From positions 22,142,026 through 22,206,025 of the forward strand of contig CM037463.1 in assembly GCA_021014325.1 (NCBI GenBank): DNA of 64,000 nucleotides. The letters run 5' to 3'. Source of the stretch: Plazaster borealis. Taxonomy: Eukaryota > Echinodermata > Asteroidea > Forcipulatida > Labidiasteridae. Numbering within the stretch: the first letter of the stretch is position 1; every line of letters begins with the position of its first letter. Positions 12,370-26,029 of the stretch are shown here, in pieces. Position numbers and translations under genes: made by a program. Below the pieces are notes generated by a model. The model worked only from the letters and a program-made list of their open reading frames with translations, was not told where the DNA came from and did not search any database.

Positions 12370-13765
12370 ATTTATTAAAAAGCATCGTTGCTACCGTTGG
12401 TATCTTTAACATAGGATGGAATTCACTCTTTTTTTCAAAGCTGGCACACGTTACAAAGTTGGTTACTTCAGGTGTGTAAAGTTAAGAATACGAACTAGTT
12501 CAACGAACGAAGACTCGCAAGTTGAATTCGACGAAGAGTTTCGAAGAAAATGTAACCCAATGTTCGAGGAACTGGCCTCCGGCTTCATTGATCCTACACG
12601 TACCCTCACTTTACGAAATTTGGTACCGCACTAAAGATATACGCCATTAGTTAAGTTTTCACTTCTGGGTCCCAACGTTTGGATATTTTTCGACGAGATA
12701 CCTTATCCGTAAACGAGTGGGAGAGACGAGCGCGGGTGCTGCCGGGCTCGGAGACACTGTGTGTCAATACACCGAGTGACATTAAACGTGAAAGGTAAGT
12801 ACAATAAATCCATTGGTGGCGTTACATTTCAAGAAATAATAGAATTTCGCGTGTCGCCCCGGCATCATTTTGCAACAGAAAATTTGCACAAAGACAAGAG
12901 AACGCTGTGCGGAAATGCGAGACTTTCTTCCCCTTGTTTTTGCTGGAGAGTGTAGTCACCCGACTCTCGTGGGGAATTATGAAACCATATGCGTGTGGGG
13001 AAATACTAGATGTGTATTATTTTAAGGGGTTTGGTGTGTGGCGGAACATAACAAACAGCCCTTGAGTGGCAGTGGCGCGTGCGTGCTGAGAATCGAACGA
13101 GAGCGTAAAAAGGAATTAGCTTTTTTGTTATATGACTGAATATAATGGCGACTATGGGACACCATAGGAATCGTTTGTCTATTGGAAGCTGCAACGTGGA
13201 AAACGCGTAGAGGAATACTAGAACTGAATGAGATAAGTATCTTTAGTAAACAATAAAGTAACTTGAGAAGGGGAACATAGAAATATGCAAAGTCAAAAGT
13301 TCCAATTTCAAAGTCAAAGTTCCAACTTAGTATTTACTAATAATTCAAGTAGTAGGCCTAGGCCTTTATCTTGAATGCAATGCCTGTATCCCTGTCGAGA
13401 AAGTCGCATCTCGTAAATGAATACACGCTACCTTCACTAAGGCCAATAAAGACGCAATTCTTCTGAATCTTACAGTCTTATTTTGTCCGAAATTGGGTTT
13501 ATTTTCAGCATATTTTGAGGTTGTAAAAAACAGTGCCAGTCAGAAATATGTGCCCACTTATGGCTTTAGTGTAATAGCGAAACCATTAGGCTCCCGAAGT
13601 GCATGCATTATGCAACTTGTTCAACCATCGGTCAAACACGTATAGCGTATCAGAAATCTAGTAATTTGACGGAGATTTCACTGGCAGAACGGGTGCAAAA
13701 CAATTACCGTCATTTTTACGGATACTGTTAAGGAATTTACCACAAAAAGAATAAACGGTGCTTCC
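12370..13765. other. No gene recognised
   Basis: ORFs at 12416-12634 and 12761-12955 lack recognisable domains. Short repeated CAAAGTCAAA...GTTCCAA at 13288-13330. Confidence 0.45.
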
Positions 13766-13769
13766 TCAC

Positions 13770-14152
13770 TTAAAGGCACTGAACACGTTTGGTAATTGTC
13801 AAAGACCAGTGTTCTCACTTGGTGTATCCCAACATATGCATAAAAATAAAAAGCCTGTGAAAATTTGAGCTCAATTGGTCATTGAACTTGCAAGAAAATG
13901 ATGAAAGAAAAAACACCCTTGGTTGTACAAATTAATGTGTGTGCTTTCAGATAGGAATAAAATGCTTCTTGCAAGAAGTCTTTTATTATTTTAGTGAGAA
14001 ACTACCTCTTTCTCAAAAACTACGTTACTTCAGAGGGAGTCGTTTCTCAAAATGTGTTATACTATCATCAGCTCTCCGTTGCTCGTTACCAAGTAAGTTT
14101 TTATGCTAATATATATTTTGAGTAATTACCAAACGTTTACAGTGCCTTTAAA
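13770..14152 (+). mobile_element. TTAA-type MITE, family A
   Basis: TTAAAGGCACTGAACACG ... TTACAGTGCCTTTAAAA. A small internal duplication adds bases near AATTAATGTGTGTGC. Confidence 0.88.
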
Positions 14153-14866
14153 ACAAAAACCCGGTTACAGTAGTTGATTCCCATAAAACAAAAGTTTGGG
14201 ACCTGTCATTAATACGGTGATTGTTTCACACACCCATGTTGCCATAAAATTACGGGGTGGGGTGCTGACGGTGATGGAATAATTCGACGCCTCGCATAAT
14301 TGTTGAATGAAAAACGCGGCAGATAAAACGCTTCAAAGGAAACTGAGTTTAATCAAGGGAGAGGATACAATTTGTCAAATAACACGCGGTCTGAAATCTA
14401 CCGGTTCAGACTTGGTCCGGACTCCGGGTTCATGGATGCCCTGACCCATTTTGGGGTCAGGTTGACCCAGAAACTGGATAAGAATTTGGATTTTGACTTC
14501 AACAAACACACAAAGAATGCAATAAAGTAACAATGCAATACATAATACCAATTCGTACAAGTTTAATCTTAGTATTACAAATTGTAAACCTGAAATACGA
14601 AAAGAAATCAAGACAAGAACACAAAACCATGCACTTATAGATGCAGCCGACAAGATGACCCATTCCCAGATGGCCAGGATTAATCAAAGTAAACCAAACC
14701 ACTGTGACTCGAAAGCCTATTAATCATATCTCAAAGCGGCGAACGAATCCTAAGAAATATTTGTGAAACGATAAAAGGCAAATATCGATGATCAAATACA
14801 AACACATGATAAAAAAATAAGTTTGCACATTAAGTCAAGCTGGGGGTAGTTAAACTGTTGTGGAAA

Positions 14867-15320
14867 GTTTATTTATTTATTTATTTATTTAGTTATTGCA
14901 ACATCTTTATACAGGATATAAAGATCAGCAAAAGCTGTTTTACATCAATGTCCTGTTTTTACATAAATGGCCAACATAAACAACAGACTAAAAAACAACA
15001 ACAACAACAACAACAACAACAAAACAAGGACAAGATGTATAAATAGTACAACTACTTAAAGTACAGTTTCTTAAATAAACATTTCAAAATGTCAACGGAG
15101 GAGGAATTTTGAATAGAAGAAGGAATATTGTTCCAAACTTTAGCATCGGCAAACTTAAAAGATTGTTTAAAACACTCGACGCTGTGTCTTGTCTTCCGGA
15201 GTACATTTCTACGTCATTACAAAGTCGACTTGGAGCAAGTCCGTGAACACATTAAAACAGACAGGCAAAATATAAAATATAAAACAATACTTACAAGTAG
15301 ATACACCGAGATGAATTATC
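14867..15320 (-). pseudogene. LINE 3' end, family 2, with ORF2 C-terminus remnant
   Basis: The minus strand reads FKFADAKVWNNIPSSIQNSS SVDILKCLFKKLYFK and stops at 15052-15054. The 3' UTR includes a (TTG)n run and ends in a (TAAA)n tail at 14867-14890. Confidence 0.72.
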
Positions 15321-15330
15321 ACATTTCATC

Positions 15331-15702
15331 TTTAAAGGCACTGTACACGTTTGGTAATTACTCAAAATATATATTAGCATAAAAACTGACTTGGTAACGA
15401 GCAACAGAGAGCTGTTGATAGTATAAAACATTGTGAGAAACGACTCCCTCGTAGTTTTTGAGAAAGAGGTAATTTTTCACTAAAATAATAAAAGACTTCT
15501 TGCAAGAAGCCTTTTATTCCTATCCGAAAGCACACAAATTTGTACAACAAGGGTGTTTTTTCTGTCATCATTTTCTTGCAACTTCGATGACCAATTGAGC
15601 CCAAATTTTCACAGGCTTGTTATTTTATGCATAGGCTATGTTGGGATACACCAAGTGAGAACACTGGTCTCTGACAACTACCAAACGTGTTCAGTGCCTT
15701 CA
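15331..15702 (-). mobile_element. TTAA-type MITE, family A
   Basis: Reverse orientation; TTTAAAGGCACTGTACACG at the left, GTTCAGTGCCTTCAA at the right. It is directly next to the 3' LINE fragment at 14867-15320. Confidence 0.87.
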
Positions 15703-15704
15703 AT

Positions 15705-17010
15705 ACTTAATACTGAAATAGGGAGCGGGAGTTTCTGAAGTGAGAAACTTGTTTTTATTTCTGGCGCCAACCTTGTTGAGAATTGTTGTCGTCGTCCGGA
15801 ACGCTGCGCTGGGAATCGAATATAGTATTGATCTGGTTTGTAACACAATAACGCTACAGTTTGTGCAACTTAAACTGAACTTTCTCCGATTTCGCCGGCC
15901 TGTCATCAACTGTTAATGATTGCATCCTTTTCTTATCTTCCATTTGGGAGGAAAATCTTCACGTAAAATGTGAGGGTTTTTTTTTGTCCACACCTCCCCG
16001 AGCTATCTTCAAATGAAACTATTCGGTTCGTGACTAGCGGCGTTTGTATAAAGTTCAGGAGAAAACAACAACATTTTCATCCGAAATTTTACAGATGAGG
16101 TGTTGCTCCCATAGTTTGATTGACACAATGTAACCCGGCCACATCACCAAAAGTCCAAGAAGAAAAAAAAAGGTGTAATCGTAGCGTGACATCCATAAGA
16201 TACCGGTAACACATGATAATAAGTAACGTGCCCTACGTACATAATGATATTGTTGTAGCCCCCCCCCCCTTTCTCTCGCCCCAACTGCAGGGGGAAGGAA
16301 AACCCATTGTTTCTCACTAGAATATAAAGAAAGAGCATTCCAGAGCACCAAAGAGTTAACTTTATACTACAAAAAATATACTTTTAACAAATTTTCAAAA
16401 CATGATTCCTTAACACTCATGGTTCTTTAGACTTCACTTTCCAGTCCTGTTACGGAAACATCTGAATGCAATTGGAAAGATTCCACGTAGGCATAACATT
16501 GGAAAAACGCCAAACGGACATGATTGCCAGTCTGTATTGAAATCTGCGCTTCAGCTACAATATAAATACAGATTCTTTTTACAATCAAAGTGCTCAGACT
16601 GTTGGGTCACCCCAGCCTCGGTTTTGATACATTCATTAGAAAGAAAGAAAAAACAAAATGGCGTCACCCTAGTGGTCTATAATAAAGCCTCAATCACACT
16701 TCGCGGATTGCAGAAAGCACAGCGAATTTTCGTGCGCCACAATAGACCTTTAACATGCTGCCACCATCTTGGTCGTGTTCCTTGTATCCAATACCAGCAG
16801 TGAATAAAAACATCCATTGTAAAAAAAGTAACCAGACTGTTTCTCCTTCCAAGCTCGGTTTGGTTAACATTATTTTTGAATGGGAAAAAATCAAGATGGC
16901 CGCACCATGATAAAGGTCTATTGGAAAACAGCGGACGGTGTTTGCGTCACGAAAACTCGCTTCAGATTCGTGTGAAACAAACCGGTATTGAACCCTGTAA
17001 ACCTTCAGAT
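15705..17010. other. No gene recognised
   Basis: The AAGATGGCCGCACCATGATAA phrase near 16893 recurs in similar form at about 39592-39620 (GATGGCGGCATCATGATGAA), a probable minor repeat family. Confidence 0.45.
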
Positions 17011-17014
17011 ATCT

Positions 17015-17191
17015 GGGCCCAGTTTCATAGAGCTGCTTAGCACAACAAAATTATTTTTACCAGAAGAAGGTTACCAGCCAAACTGTCAAGTCACATGTAC
17101 AATTTGTAACTGGTATCCTGCTCATTGCTGCTTAGCAGACAAATGTTAAAAGCAATATTTTTCACTTAAGCGACTTTATGAAATCGGGCCC
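17015..17191. mobile_element. Fold-back element with GGGCCC ends
   Basis: GGGCCCAGTTTCATAGAGCT at the left and its inverted counterpart GACTTTATGAAATCGGGCCC at the right. The interior is built from GCTTAGCA-type motifs and ACTGGTATCCTGCTC. Confidence 0.82.
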
Positions 17192-17810
17192 CAGGGTACG
17201 GCACCATATTCAGACTTCATACTGCATTTTGATGCGTTGGGTATGGTTCACAGGTAGCAACACGAACGGGCAACAACGCCTCCATGAAGACAGTGTGCAT
17301 CCATGAACTCATCGGAGGCATGCCTCATCATAAACAGACCTCCGGATGCAACACCTTTCGTTAACGACACCTTGGAGTCACAGACTCTCCTTGTTTTGCA
17401 TCTCTTAGCACTCCGTGGGGACAGGGTTAACACGTGTATAAAATCAGTAACTATCACCAATTTCATTAGTACAAAGGCCCTCACATCTTGTTCGTCTCGG
17501 AGCGACCACTTAGAGAATAAGTTATCCGCAAAATGAAGAGGGTACTATCAATTTAAACCGGGTACAGAGATGTTTATTGAAGAGTTTGTCTCATGGAGGA
17601 AACAGTTTTCTTTGGTCACGTGGCTGGTGGACGCCATTTTCGGTTCAAACGTAGCACAACCATTGATCTCCATTAATTAATTGAGTGGATAGGACGCGTC
17701 GAGCGCGTCAACGTTAATGGACATCAGTGAGCACAACCCAATGTGCAGTCTAGTCTGGCACCCTGCGTGCGCACGTGCGTTTTTTGTTATTTTATGGGTT
17801 TTTTTTTGTG

Positions 17811-18073
<263 letters not shown>

Positions 18074-18949
18074 GGTTTTTTGGGACATTGGCTTCTTATC
18101 GCAAGTTGTCGCAAGTCTCTCACAGCTTCGACAGGTTACCTATAATATCCCGTCTAATGACGTCAAAGCATGGACTGAAACAAAACAAGCTTCTTATTTA
18201 AGTTTTACGCTTAAGGATCACAGAGAATCACTTCGAACGTGTATAGATCTGAGAGTAACGTATTCATGAAACACCTGAAAACGTCTAAGTTGAAACTCGA
18301 ATGTTTTGTAGGCCTAATACGAGTCTTTGTTTGGGTTTATAATAAACATTGCATTCAACATAAACGATGCATTTCCATTAAAGGCGCTTACGCCTACCAA
18401 TAAATAAGACAGATCGGTGAGATGGCAATAATTCATCAACTGGAAGCCGTACTTTGTTTTCAAGTGAGATATTAAAGATCCGTGATTTATCAAACTCTAA
18501 AGATAATCCATCCATCACGCGGTAAACCTCTATAGAGATAAGCCAGCGTTGATTGAGTGTATGCAAAGAATGAATCGTGGACGTATCACCTACTTTAAGA
18601 ATCAAGATAAATGCGCATGGATAAATAGTTCATGTTCAGTCAAATTAAAAATAAGATCTATTTGGAATCAACAATCTAAAATCCATTTCAGATTCTCCCA
18701 AACTTATAATTGTTGTCACCCGTTAACCAGTTGATCTTACTTATTTCTACAAAAATGCATAGCCTACAAATTTCAATTCCAAAACACTAACAACAAGCGT
18801 CTTACAAAAGTCTTTATTCTAAACTCAATTCGTGCAAATGTGCATATTTATTCACACACTTTTTTTAAAGACATTGTTATTATCCTGCAAAATATTCCCA
18901 TCTGAAATACAGTCGTATTCCAAACAAACAAGTTTGAATGAGAAGTAAT

Positions 18950-19190
18950 TTACGTTGGCAACGATGGTCTTGTAAAAACAATCTTAATTACGTTGGCATT
19001 GTAGCCCACGTAAATACGATCGTATTTACGTTGGCGTCGATGGCCACGTAAATATAATCTTATTCACGTTGGCATAAAAAGATTACGTTGACACCGATGT
19101 CCATCAATGCGATCTTATTTACGTTGGCATCGATTACCGCCTAAATACGATCTTATTAACGTTGGCATCGATGGCAATGTAAATAAGCAT
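18950..19190. repeat. Degenerate ~40-48-bp tandem array with palindromic units
   Basis: About six units of ACGTTGGCATCGATGGC followed by CACGTAAATACGATCTTATT. TTTACGTTGG and CCACGTAAA give each unit local inverted symmetry. Confidence 0.85.
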
Positions 19191-19199
19191 AACATAAAA

Positions 19200-21340
19200 T
19201 TACTACTTACGCTGTTTCCTCACAAATTTATTACGGTACAAGTCTGATGAAATAAATGATGTGGCTTATAGAGTTTTTGAACGCATTTAACCAATCAAAC
19301 CAACGCAGAAACATCACTTGCAGACAAGTTATATTTTAGTCAATTTATTTGAGCCTATAGCCCCTTCAAGGAAAAGACAGAAAATTGAAGGAATGATGCG
19401 GTTCGCTTTAAAACTCCAATTACGTATTTATTATAATGAACCTTGCATCTGGGCTAATGCATAATTCATTTTAGTGAAATGTGAACCCTAACTTAATTTG
19501 TATGTTTGGCTGATGAGTGCAAATGGTCGTAAAAACACATTCATACTGATGAAACAAGACTTTCATATGACTGTCTGAATTTTGCAGCTCCCATATATTA
19601 TTTGAAAAGAAATAAAATGATATAAAGAAATAAAGCAAACACATGTTTCTGTTTCTGGTTTGTTTGGGGGTTTTTTTTGGGAGGGGGGTGGGGGTTGCTT
19701 CTTCAACTTCACATGGAAGTGGACAATATTTTCCCTAAATATGTGTACTCGAATATCCTCTCAATTTCAAAATATAGAATGAAACGATATCAGTTTAGAA
19801 GGCAGTGTATATAGAATGTCATTGACATATTTATGATCATTCAAGCGCAGCATAAACTAATCGGTTAAAGTGCTTTTTTTCTCTTTAATGCGTATCGATT
19901 TCGAGGAAACAACGACGATTAATGAAAATACAGTTGTTCTGATTTTGTTCGAATGCAAAATGCGGGAGTAAGATCGGCATTGCGTGGATACTTCATGCCG
20001 ACCTGTACCACTTTTTAAAAAAAAATCAAAGGATCATGGACAAGTCTGGAAGTAAAACGGTCCAGCAATATTACGTAAAAACAGGGACAACCTACGCATT
20101 TTCAAACATGGCATTTTAATTAGGGGATGAATGTCTCCTCTCAGACTGGGGGGGGGGGCCTGAAACGTGGCTAACATGATGAATTCTTCAATTCAATTTT
20201 CAATTCATTTATTTCCATACTTCATAAAAAATTATAAACATCAAATAACACAATAAAAATGAATTTAAGAAGTAGGCCTAACCAGTTTTACCAGACAATA
20301 ATCAAAATGCGGGCATGCGATTCTGACCAATCAGATTGTTCCGTCCATTTTTGGACTAATTCGCCATTGGGTGTGTACAAGCTTAAGCAAAACATGCCCA
20401 AGTCTGTGATCGAAGATTAATGGCGGAGGTTAATCCACAAGTTAGAGGGCGCTATTTCAAGCAATATTTATAATATTGGCTATCAGGTGGACAAACAAAA
20501 CCCCAAACACTGCCACAGACTTGGAACCGAGTCTAGTTTTATATTTTGCAATTTGACGTTGGATCTAAAATGGGCAGGCATGATAAGTTTTTGGGGTTTG
20601 TTTCGTGCACATTATGATAATTGTCAATTTGGATCACCATCTGGTGACCAGTTTTCACACTTCATGCTCTCCCCCATAACGACAACGCGTCATGACAAGT
20701 GTAACAACTTCTCAGAATGGCTGGACACTTTGATTTAAAGTGTACTTTCAGGGGGGGGGGGGAAATCCCTCACACAAAAGGTATATAATTTTACCCCATA
20801 CATTACATTATGTTCCCTGTGTGTGGCATAGCAATGTAAACACCGATTCGCACTGTACAAATGAGGTACCCGACTGTTTGCCCTAACAGCCCCAGTTTGG
20901 GTAATACATTGACTTGAATGGAATTAGACACCACACAAGATGGCGGCAGTGTGGTGTGAAGGAGTCTGCATGAACGAGCCCTTTAATTAAAACAAACGAA
21001 AACAACTGGTTTTCCTGTATGTTGCGCGCTGTCTTAATGAAAATTAGCGACTGAAGCGTGACGACGTTATTTCCTATTAGCGTACATACACACACGACAT
21101 CGTGTGTCCATTGGGTTCTGGTGACGTCACCGTTATTAAGTTATTTTGCAGAGCTGTGTATAGCCTGTGCATAATTCTTAAAAGATTTATGTGCCCTGAT
21201 TATTCAAGCACAACGTTGTTTTATTTTTTTAAGTGGTAGGTGCAAGGGAGGGTCATACTTTGGTAAATGACCCCGAAAAAATGTGTAATTTCTATCTGAA
21301 AGTCTACTAGTTATAAAGATGGTAATGGTAGTAAGCATCC
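19200..21340. other. No gene recognised
   Basis: AT-rich, long G runs at 20150 and 20751. TTCAATTCAATTTTCAATTC at about 20190 resembles a retroposon tail. Confidence 0.45.
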
Positions 21341-21379
21341 TGTGAAATTATTTCGTCTGGATGCTACCGTTGATTGGAA

Positions 21380-21545
21380 ATCAACAAACAAACAAACAAA
21401 CAAACAAACACCCCAACAAAAAACCCCAAAACAAACTCCCCTGTACTCCAACAAACAAAGACCCCAATCACCCCCAACAAACAAACAAAGACCCCAGCAC
21501 CCCAACAAAGACCCCAAACACCCCAACACCCTATCACCACAACGA
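21380..21545. repeat. (CAAA)n and CCCCAACAAA low-complexity tract
   Basis: Starts as (ACAA)n and becomes C-rich (AAAGACCCCAAACACCCC). Confidence 0.9.
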
Positions 21546-21835
21546 ACAAACCGTATTTGGCATGCCATATGGCTTTACACATCGGCATTGAATCAGGGGG
21601 AAAAAATTTAACACAAAATGGTTTGGGGTTTACAATGATTCACCTGATGATGGTGCCAAACAAAAACCGAAAAATATACTGGTACAGCATTTATTTTGTT
21701 TACTATAATGATGATTTTTTGTTTATGTAAAAACAATTATAATAATTTTTTTTGAGTATTATGTATCATAAATAACTTAACTTCACATTCGTCACAATGA
21801 CGTAAATATTCATCGATGCACAAATTATGACATTA

Positions 21836-22151
21836 TAGACCATGTAACATCATATGTTTACAAAGAGCCACAGAGCCTGGACTTCCTACGGGCAGGATTT
21901 GAACACAACTCAATGGAAGAAAACATTGTTGTATTTTATGGAGATTGCACAGTCTGTTTTGTATAAAATTTTGTTATGATGAAAGGGGGCACATCTCAAA
22001 ACTTGCTGTTAATTTTATAAATCTGTAATAGATGTGGAAATTGAGGCAAAATTACAAAATTAAAATATCCCATATGACCAGTGCAGTATCTTGCATGCCA
22101 GAAAGTCCCTGGAATGTACAAGGTCGCCCTTTTCGTAAACCAAGGTCACAT
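21836..22151 (+). mobile_element. Inverted-repeat element, family D, right end worn
   Basis: TAGACCATGTAACATC at the left; interior AAAGAGCCACAGAGCCTGGA, GGAGATTGCAC, CATATGACCAGTGCAGTATC; right end GTTTACG/ACCAAGGTCACAT. Confidence 0.78.
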
Positions 22152-23039
22152 AAATCAAAAGAGGGCGTGTCAATAAAGAGATCACAATATATTCACATAG
22201 CCTTTTCGAAACCACGACTTTTGGCTTTGGCTGGACCCAAACTCCGTCCTGCCCTTTTTGTAAATCCGCGTCGATAACGCCACAATTTCGAAAATACCCA
22301 GTAGTATTCGAATTGTTCTTCTCTTAAATAAACCTATTAGCCGACAATGCCCCTTTAAACAACACCGGCCCATCCGTTCAGAATTATTCATTACCCTTAA
22401 TGATATGTCACACTGACTTAAATTTGGAATTCCTACTATCATATTATTGTCATTCATTTATTACATCACCTAGAAGAGAGAGCCACTTTCTCTTACAATA
22501 GACAATCCTGCAAGGATTTTTTTGTGCGGAGTATCAAAGTCGTTCCCTCCCCCCTTCTCTATAATTAAGTGAATAGATAAAGGGACATGCCTATCTCGTA
22601 AATTATCCAGGCCTTAATGGATCCGTTTCGGTTTGGACTTGTAATAAGGGACTGCATAAACAGTGTGTTTTCTTATGCTGAACGTGTTTGACGCACCTTA
22701 TTTTTAAATTGGCTTATGTTAATGTATGCCGCTGCTTTATCAACGGACAACTGTTGATGCTGATAAGAGATGTTCGTGGTGATGCCGTCCACTCACCTAA
22801 GAATCCCCGTACACCTTTAGGACAGTGGCACCAAACAGTCAAACTGACACATAGCGTTTGCGTTGTGCTGCCTCTGTTGCAAGAACTTTAAACAAAAGGC
22901 AAACAATACAACTACAAACTACGAATGAAATATTCCACAGATATTAGTTATAGATTTCGTAATTCAAAAAGATAAAAGAGAATATTAAGTTATCTGATAC
23001 CAATGGAGTTAATTTGTGTTTTAGCGTTACATTATGAAA

Positions 23040-23520
23040 GGGGACCTGTGAACAAAAGATATCCACTATGTGGACTTACACACGTCCACAACGGTGTTAA
23101 ACAAGAAGACAAAGACATGTCCACATAGTGTATGTAACACAGACTGTGTGCTCTTACACCGGACCCTTGTGGGGTCTTTTACACAATGGAACAACAGACC
23201 CCTCAAAGTAATCCTTTGTTCAACTTGGACCCCACCGAGGATGTCTTCAGAAAAAGGAATAACAGAACAGCAATGGCTGGAACCCCACAAACCCGATCCG
23301 TAAGGGTGTGTGTGTGTGGGTGGGTAGGTGTACACATTAAAACCGGGAACCTATAACAAAAGAGGACAATAGGGTCCCGGTTGGGGAGAGGTCCCCAGTT
23401 GGAGAGCGTGTGGGGGCTGTTGCCAAAAAGTTAAGGTACGAACAAAAGAAGTGACAATAGGAGGTTCCCGATTGAAAAGAAAAGTATAGATAGCTGGCTA
23501 TATAAACATACATTTTCGTG
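23040..23520 (+). repeat. Degenerate GGACCCCACAAG repeat block 2
   Basis: GGGTGGGTAGGTGTACACATT, AAAAGAGGACAATAGGGTCC, TCCCCAGTTGGAGAGCGTGT; closest to block 1. Confidence 0.78.
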
Positions 23521-23953
23521 CATCGAGGCACGGTACAGTGGAGCACTGTGTCACTTTCCTTTTCTAACCCAAATTAATGAAAGAAACTGTGTTCAGGTTT
23601 CTAAACAGCACAGTTCAATCGGAACAGACGAGTTGCCAGAAGGGTAGATGTTTCATTCCATAAACGAAAATCAACATAATTGACTTTCTCTCACACATGG
23701 ACCGCTATATCACGGAAGACTCGTGCATATGGTCTTGTATTCAAACTCGCCTCCGCTGGAGAGGTAGGGCTACCGTATCATCCGTCCATTTATCAAACAC
23801 GCTGGGCTTGTCTCTTATTAGAGACACCACTGGCAACATAATTTATCACTACTTGACCACAATCAAACAATCTGCAGGGAAGCAACTGCTGCTGTTGATG
23901 TTTCATCATGTTTCGTTGTTACCATTACGTGAAACAGGGCCAAAATACACCCC

Positions 23954-23954
23954 A

Positions 23955-24001
<47 letters not shown>
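23954..24001. repeat. (CAA)n microsatellite
   Basis: About 15 uninterrupted CAA units. Confidence 0.95.
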
Positions 24002-24109
24002 TTACAGATATATAAAGGTTGCAAAAACATAAATAAACAAATGAATTAAAAAGAAAGAAAAAACCCCAACAACAACAATAGTCTAAATTAGTAAAACAAA
24101 TATATAACA

Positions 24110-24430
24110 AAATCAACCAATCAATTAATCATTCAATCTACCATTCAATTAATCAATCAATCAATCAATCAGCCAATCAACTAATGAAATTGTTTTTGTG
24201 TTAAACTCGATGTAATTTCAATCCCAGCTACCGACCTGTACTTTGTAACAGAAATTTCTTGTCTATTAATGTAATTTTTAAGTTTCTTTGTTTTATTTAA
24301 ATTCTGTATACTTTGTGAGGGAATAAAGTATTTGCTTTGAAAAGTCAAAAAAGGCAACCAATCAACTAATCAATCAATCAATCAATCAATCGATCATTCA
24401 ATCAATCCACCAATCAATCAATAAATAATA
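24110..24430. repeat. Two (CAAT)n tracts around a retroposon-like tail
   Basis: (CAAT)n at about 24110-24180 and 24355-24425. Between them is sequence ending AGGGAATAAAGTATTTGC, which resembles a LINE 3' end (inference). Confidence 0.7.
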
Positions 24431-24698
24431 AATAAATACCGTAAATAAAAGAATGAATAAATAATAACAATATTGTACCGCCTGCGTGTAGGCTATTTTT
24501 GTGCACAATACAATATTGAATTAACTGAAGTCATTACAAAGTAATGCACGAGATCTCGAAGATGCCGTTGCACGTGACTTGGATATCAAATTTAAGCTTA
24601 TCCCCCCACCCACCCCAAACCGTGGGATTGACAAAGAACCTGAATGATACATGAAGCGAGATGAGGTTTGTCAATTTCTTTTTTTTCTCTTTTGCAAG

Positions 24699-24803
24699 AT
24701 TGAGTTAGCCGAAGCCCCCCCCCTACACACTAAACGAAATTTAAATCTATCAGGTCGTGGTTTGACCAAGAAGAAGCTTCAAATAATTGAGGAAGATGAA
24801 AAG
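24699..24803 (+). CDS. Weak exon candidate, leucine-rich-repeat-like
   Basis: A strong pyrimidine tract (TTTCTTTTTTTTCTCTTTTG) and CAAG acceptor precede a 105-nt open stretch ending AAAG before GTAATG. It reads IELAEAPPLHTKRNLNLSGR then GLTKKKLQIIEEDEK. The LNLSGRGL piece resembles a leucine-rich-repeat strand. It has no partner exons that I can find nearby, so it could equally be chance. Confidence 0.2.
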
Positions 24804-24886
24804 GTAATGACTCCCACAAGCTGCCTGTGGTCGTCGTTGTGAAGAGAGGGCAATTTTATTTGTAAATGACCTGCATCAGAATGTAT

Positions 24887-25261
24887 TTAAAGGCACTGAA
24901 CACGTTCGGAAATTGTCAAAGACCAGTGTTCTCACCTTGGTGTATCCCAACATATGCATAAAATAACAAGCCTGGGAAAATTTGGGCTCAATTGGTCATC
25001 GAAGTTGCAAGAAAATGGTGAAAGAAAAAACACCCTTGTTGTACAAATTTGTGTGCTTTCAGATAGGAATAAAAACTTCTTGCAAGAAGTTTTTATTATT
25101 TTAGTGAGAAATTACCTCTTTCTCAAAAACTACGTTGCTTCAGAGGGAGTCGTTTCCTACAATGTTTTATACTATCAACAGCTCTCCGTTGCTTGTTCCC
25201 AAGTAAGTTGTTATGCTATTATTTGTTTTGAGTCATTACCAAACGTGTACGATACCTTTAA
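24887..25261 (+). mobile_element. TTAA-type MITE, family A
   Basis: TTTAAAGGCACTGAACACG ... GTACGATACCTTTAAA. The 113-codon ORF inside is a by-product: the same peptide (ICVLSDRNKNFLQEVFIILV) recurs in other copies. Confidence 0.88.
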
Positions 25262-25359
25262 ACAACACAAATTACCAATCATACAGATAAATTAAATTTA
25301 TCACTTTGGCACAACATTGACGTTTAGGACTCGACCTCAATTGGATGGGAACGCAGTTT

Positions 25360-25725
25360 TAAATGGTCTGTTTACGTTTGGTAATTGGAACTCACTGTTT
25401 GTTTCAATCCTATATAGTTGTAGATAATAAAACTAACCTGTGAAAATTTCATTTAAAAAGGTGGTAGCGTTTTTGAGATATTGCCGAACATCTGGAGAAG
25501 TTATGTCCACGCAGGAAGAATAGTCTACAATTGGAATACACAATGTGAGAAACGTTACTGCAGAAACGCTTCTCAGATTCAAATTTGGGGGGATAAAAAG
25601 TGATTTTTTTTCCATAACCGCAGTACTATGAAGTGAAAAGTTCTACTATCCAAAGCTGCCCTACTCTTACCAAGTAGGTTTTTATTGCCATTTATTTTCA
25701 TGGTCATTACCAAACGTATAAAACC
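25360..25725 (+). mobile_element. Family B MITE, shortened
   Basis: AAATGGTCTGTTTACGTTTGG to TTACCAAACGTATAAAACCG; the outer TTTAAAGG ends are worn. It lies 100 bp after a family A copy. Confidence 0.8.
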
Positions 25726-26029
25726 GAATTTCAACAAAGATAATAATTACGGTTGAGAGGTTGGAAAATGAGGTTGCAACATCAACAAATAAAGCAGTCA
25801 TTAAACGCAGTTGGCAAATGGATGGGACACTTTTTTTTTTTCAAACAACGAAAGAGGGCCAGAAGGCCGGGCTACGAAAAAGAAGTTTGGAGACATCATT
25901 AATATTATTAAGAAATTATTATAATCGTTACCCAATCCAAGACTGCTAGTGGCCGGCTCATTGTCATAATACTTGTACTTATTGTCGTTATTATACAAGA
26001 GGGGGTTCGAATGCGGGTGTCAACCCGTT

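Noticed and set aside
12416..12634. 72-codon ORF with acidic composition as a gene
   Set aside because: No recognisable domain, no splice partners and no homology that I can name.
23697..24032. ORF with a poly-Q tail as a glutamine-rich protein
   Set aside because: The Q run is a plain (CAA)n microsatellite, and the upstream part shows no domain or splice support.
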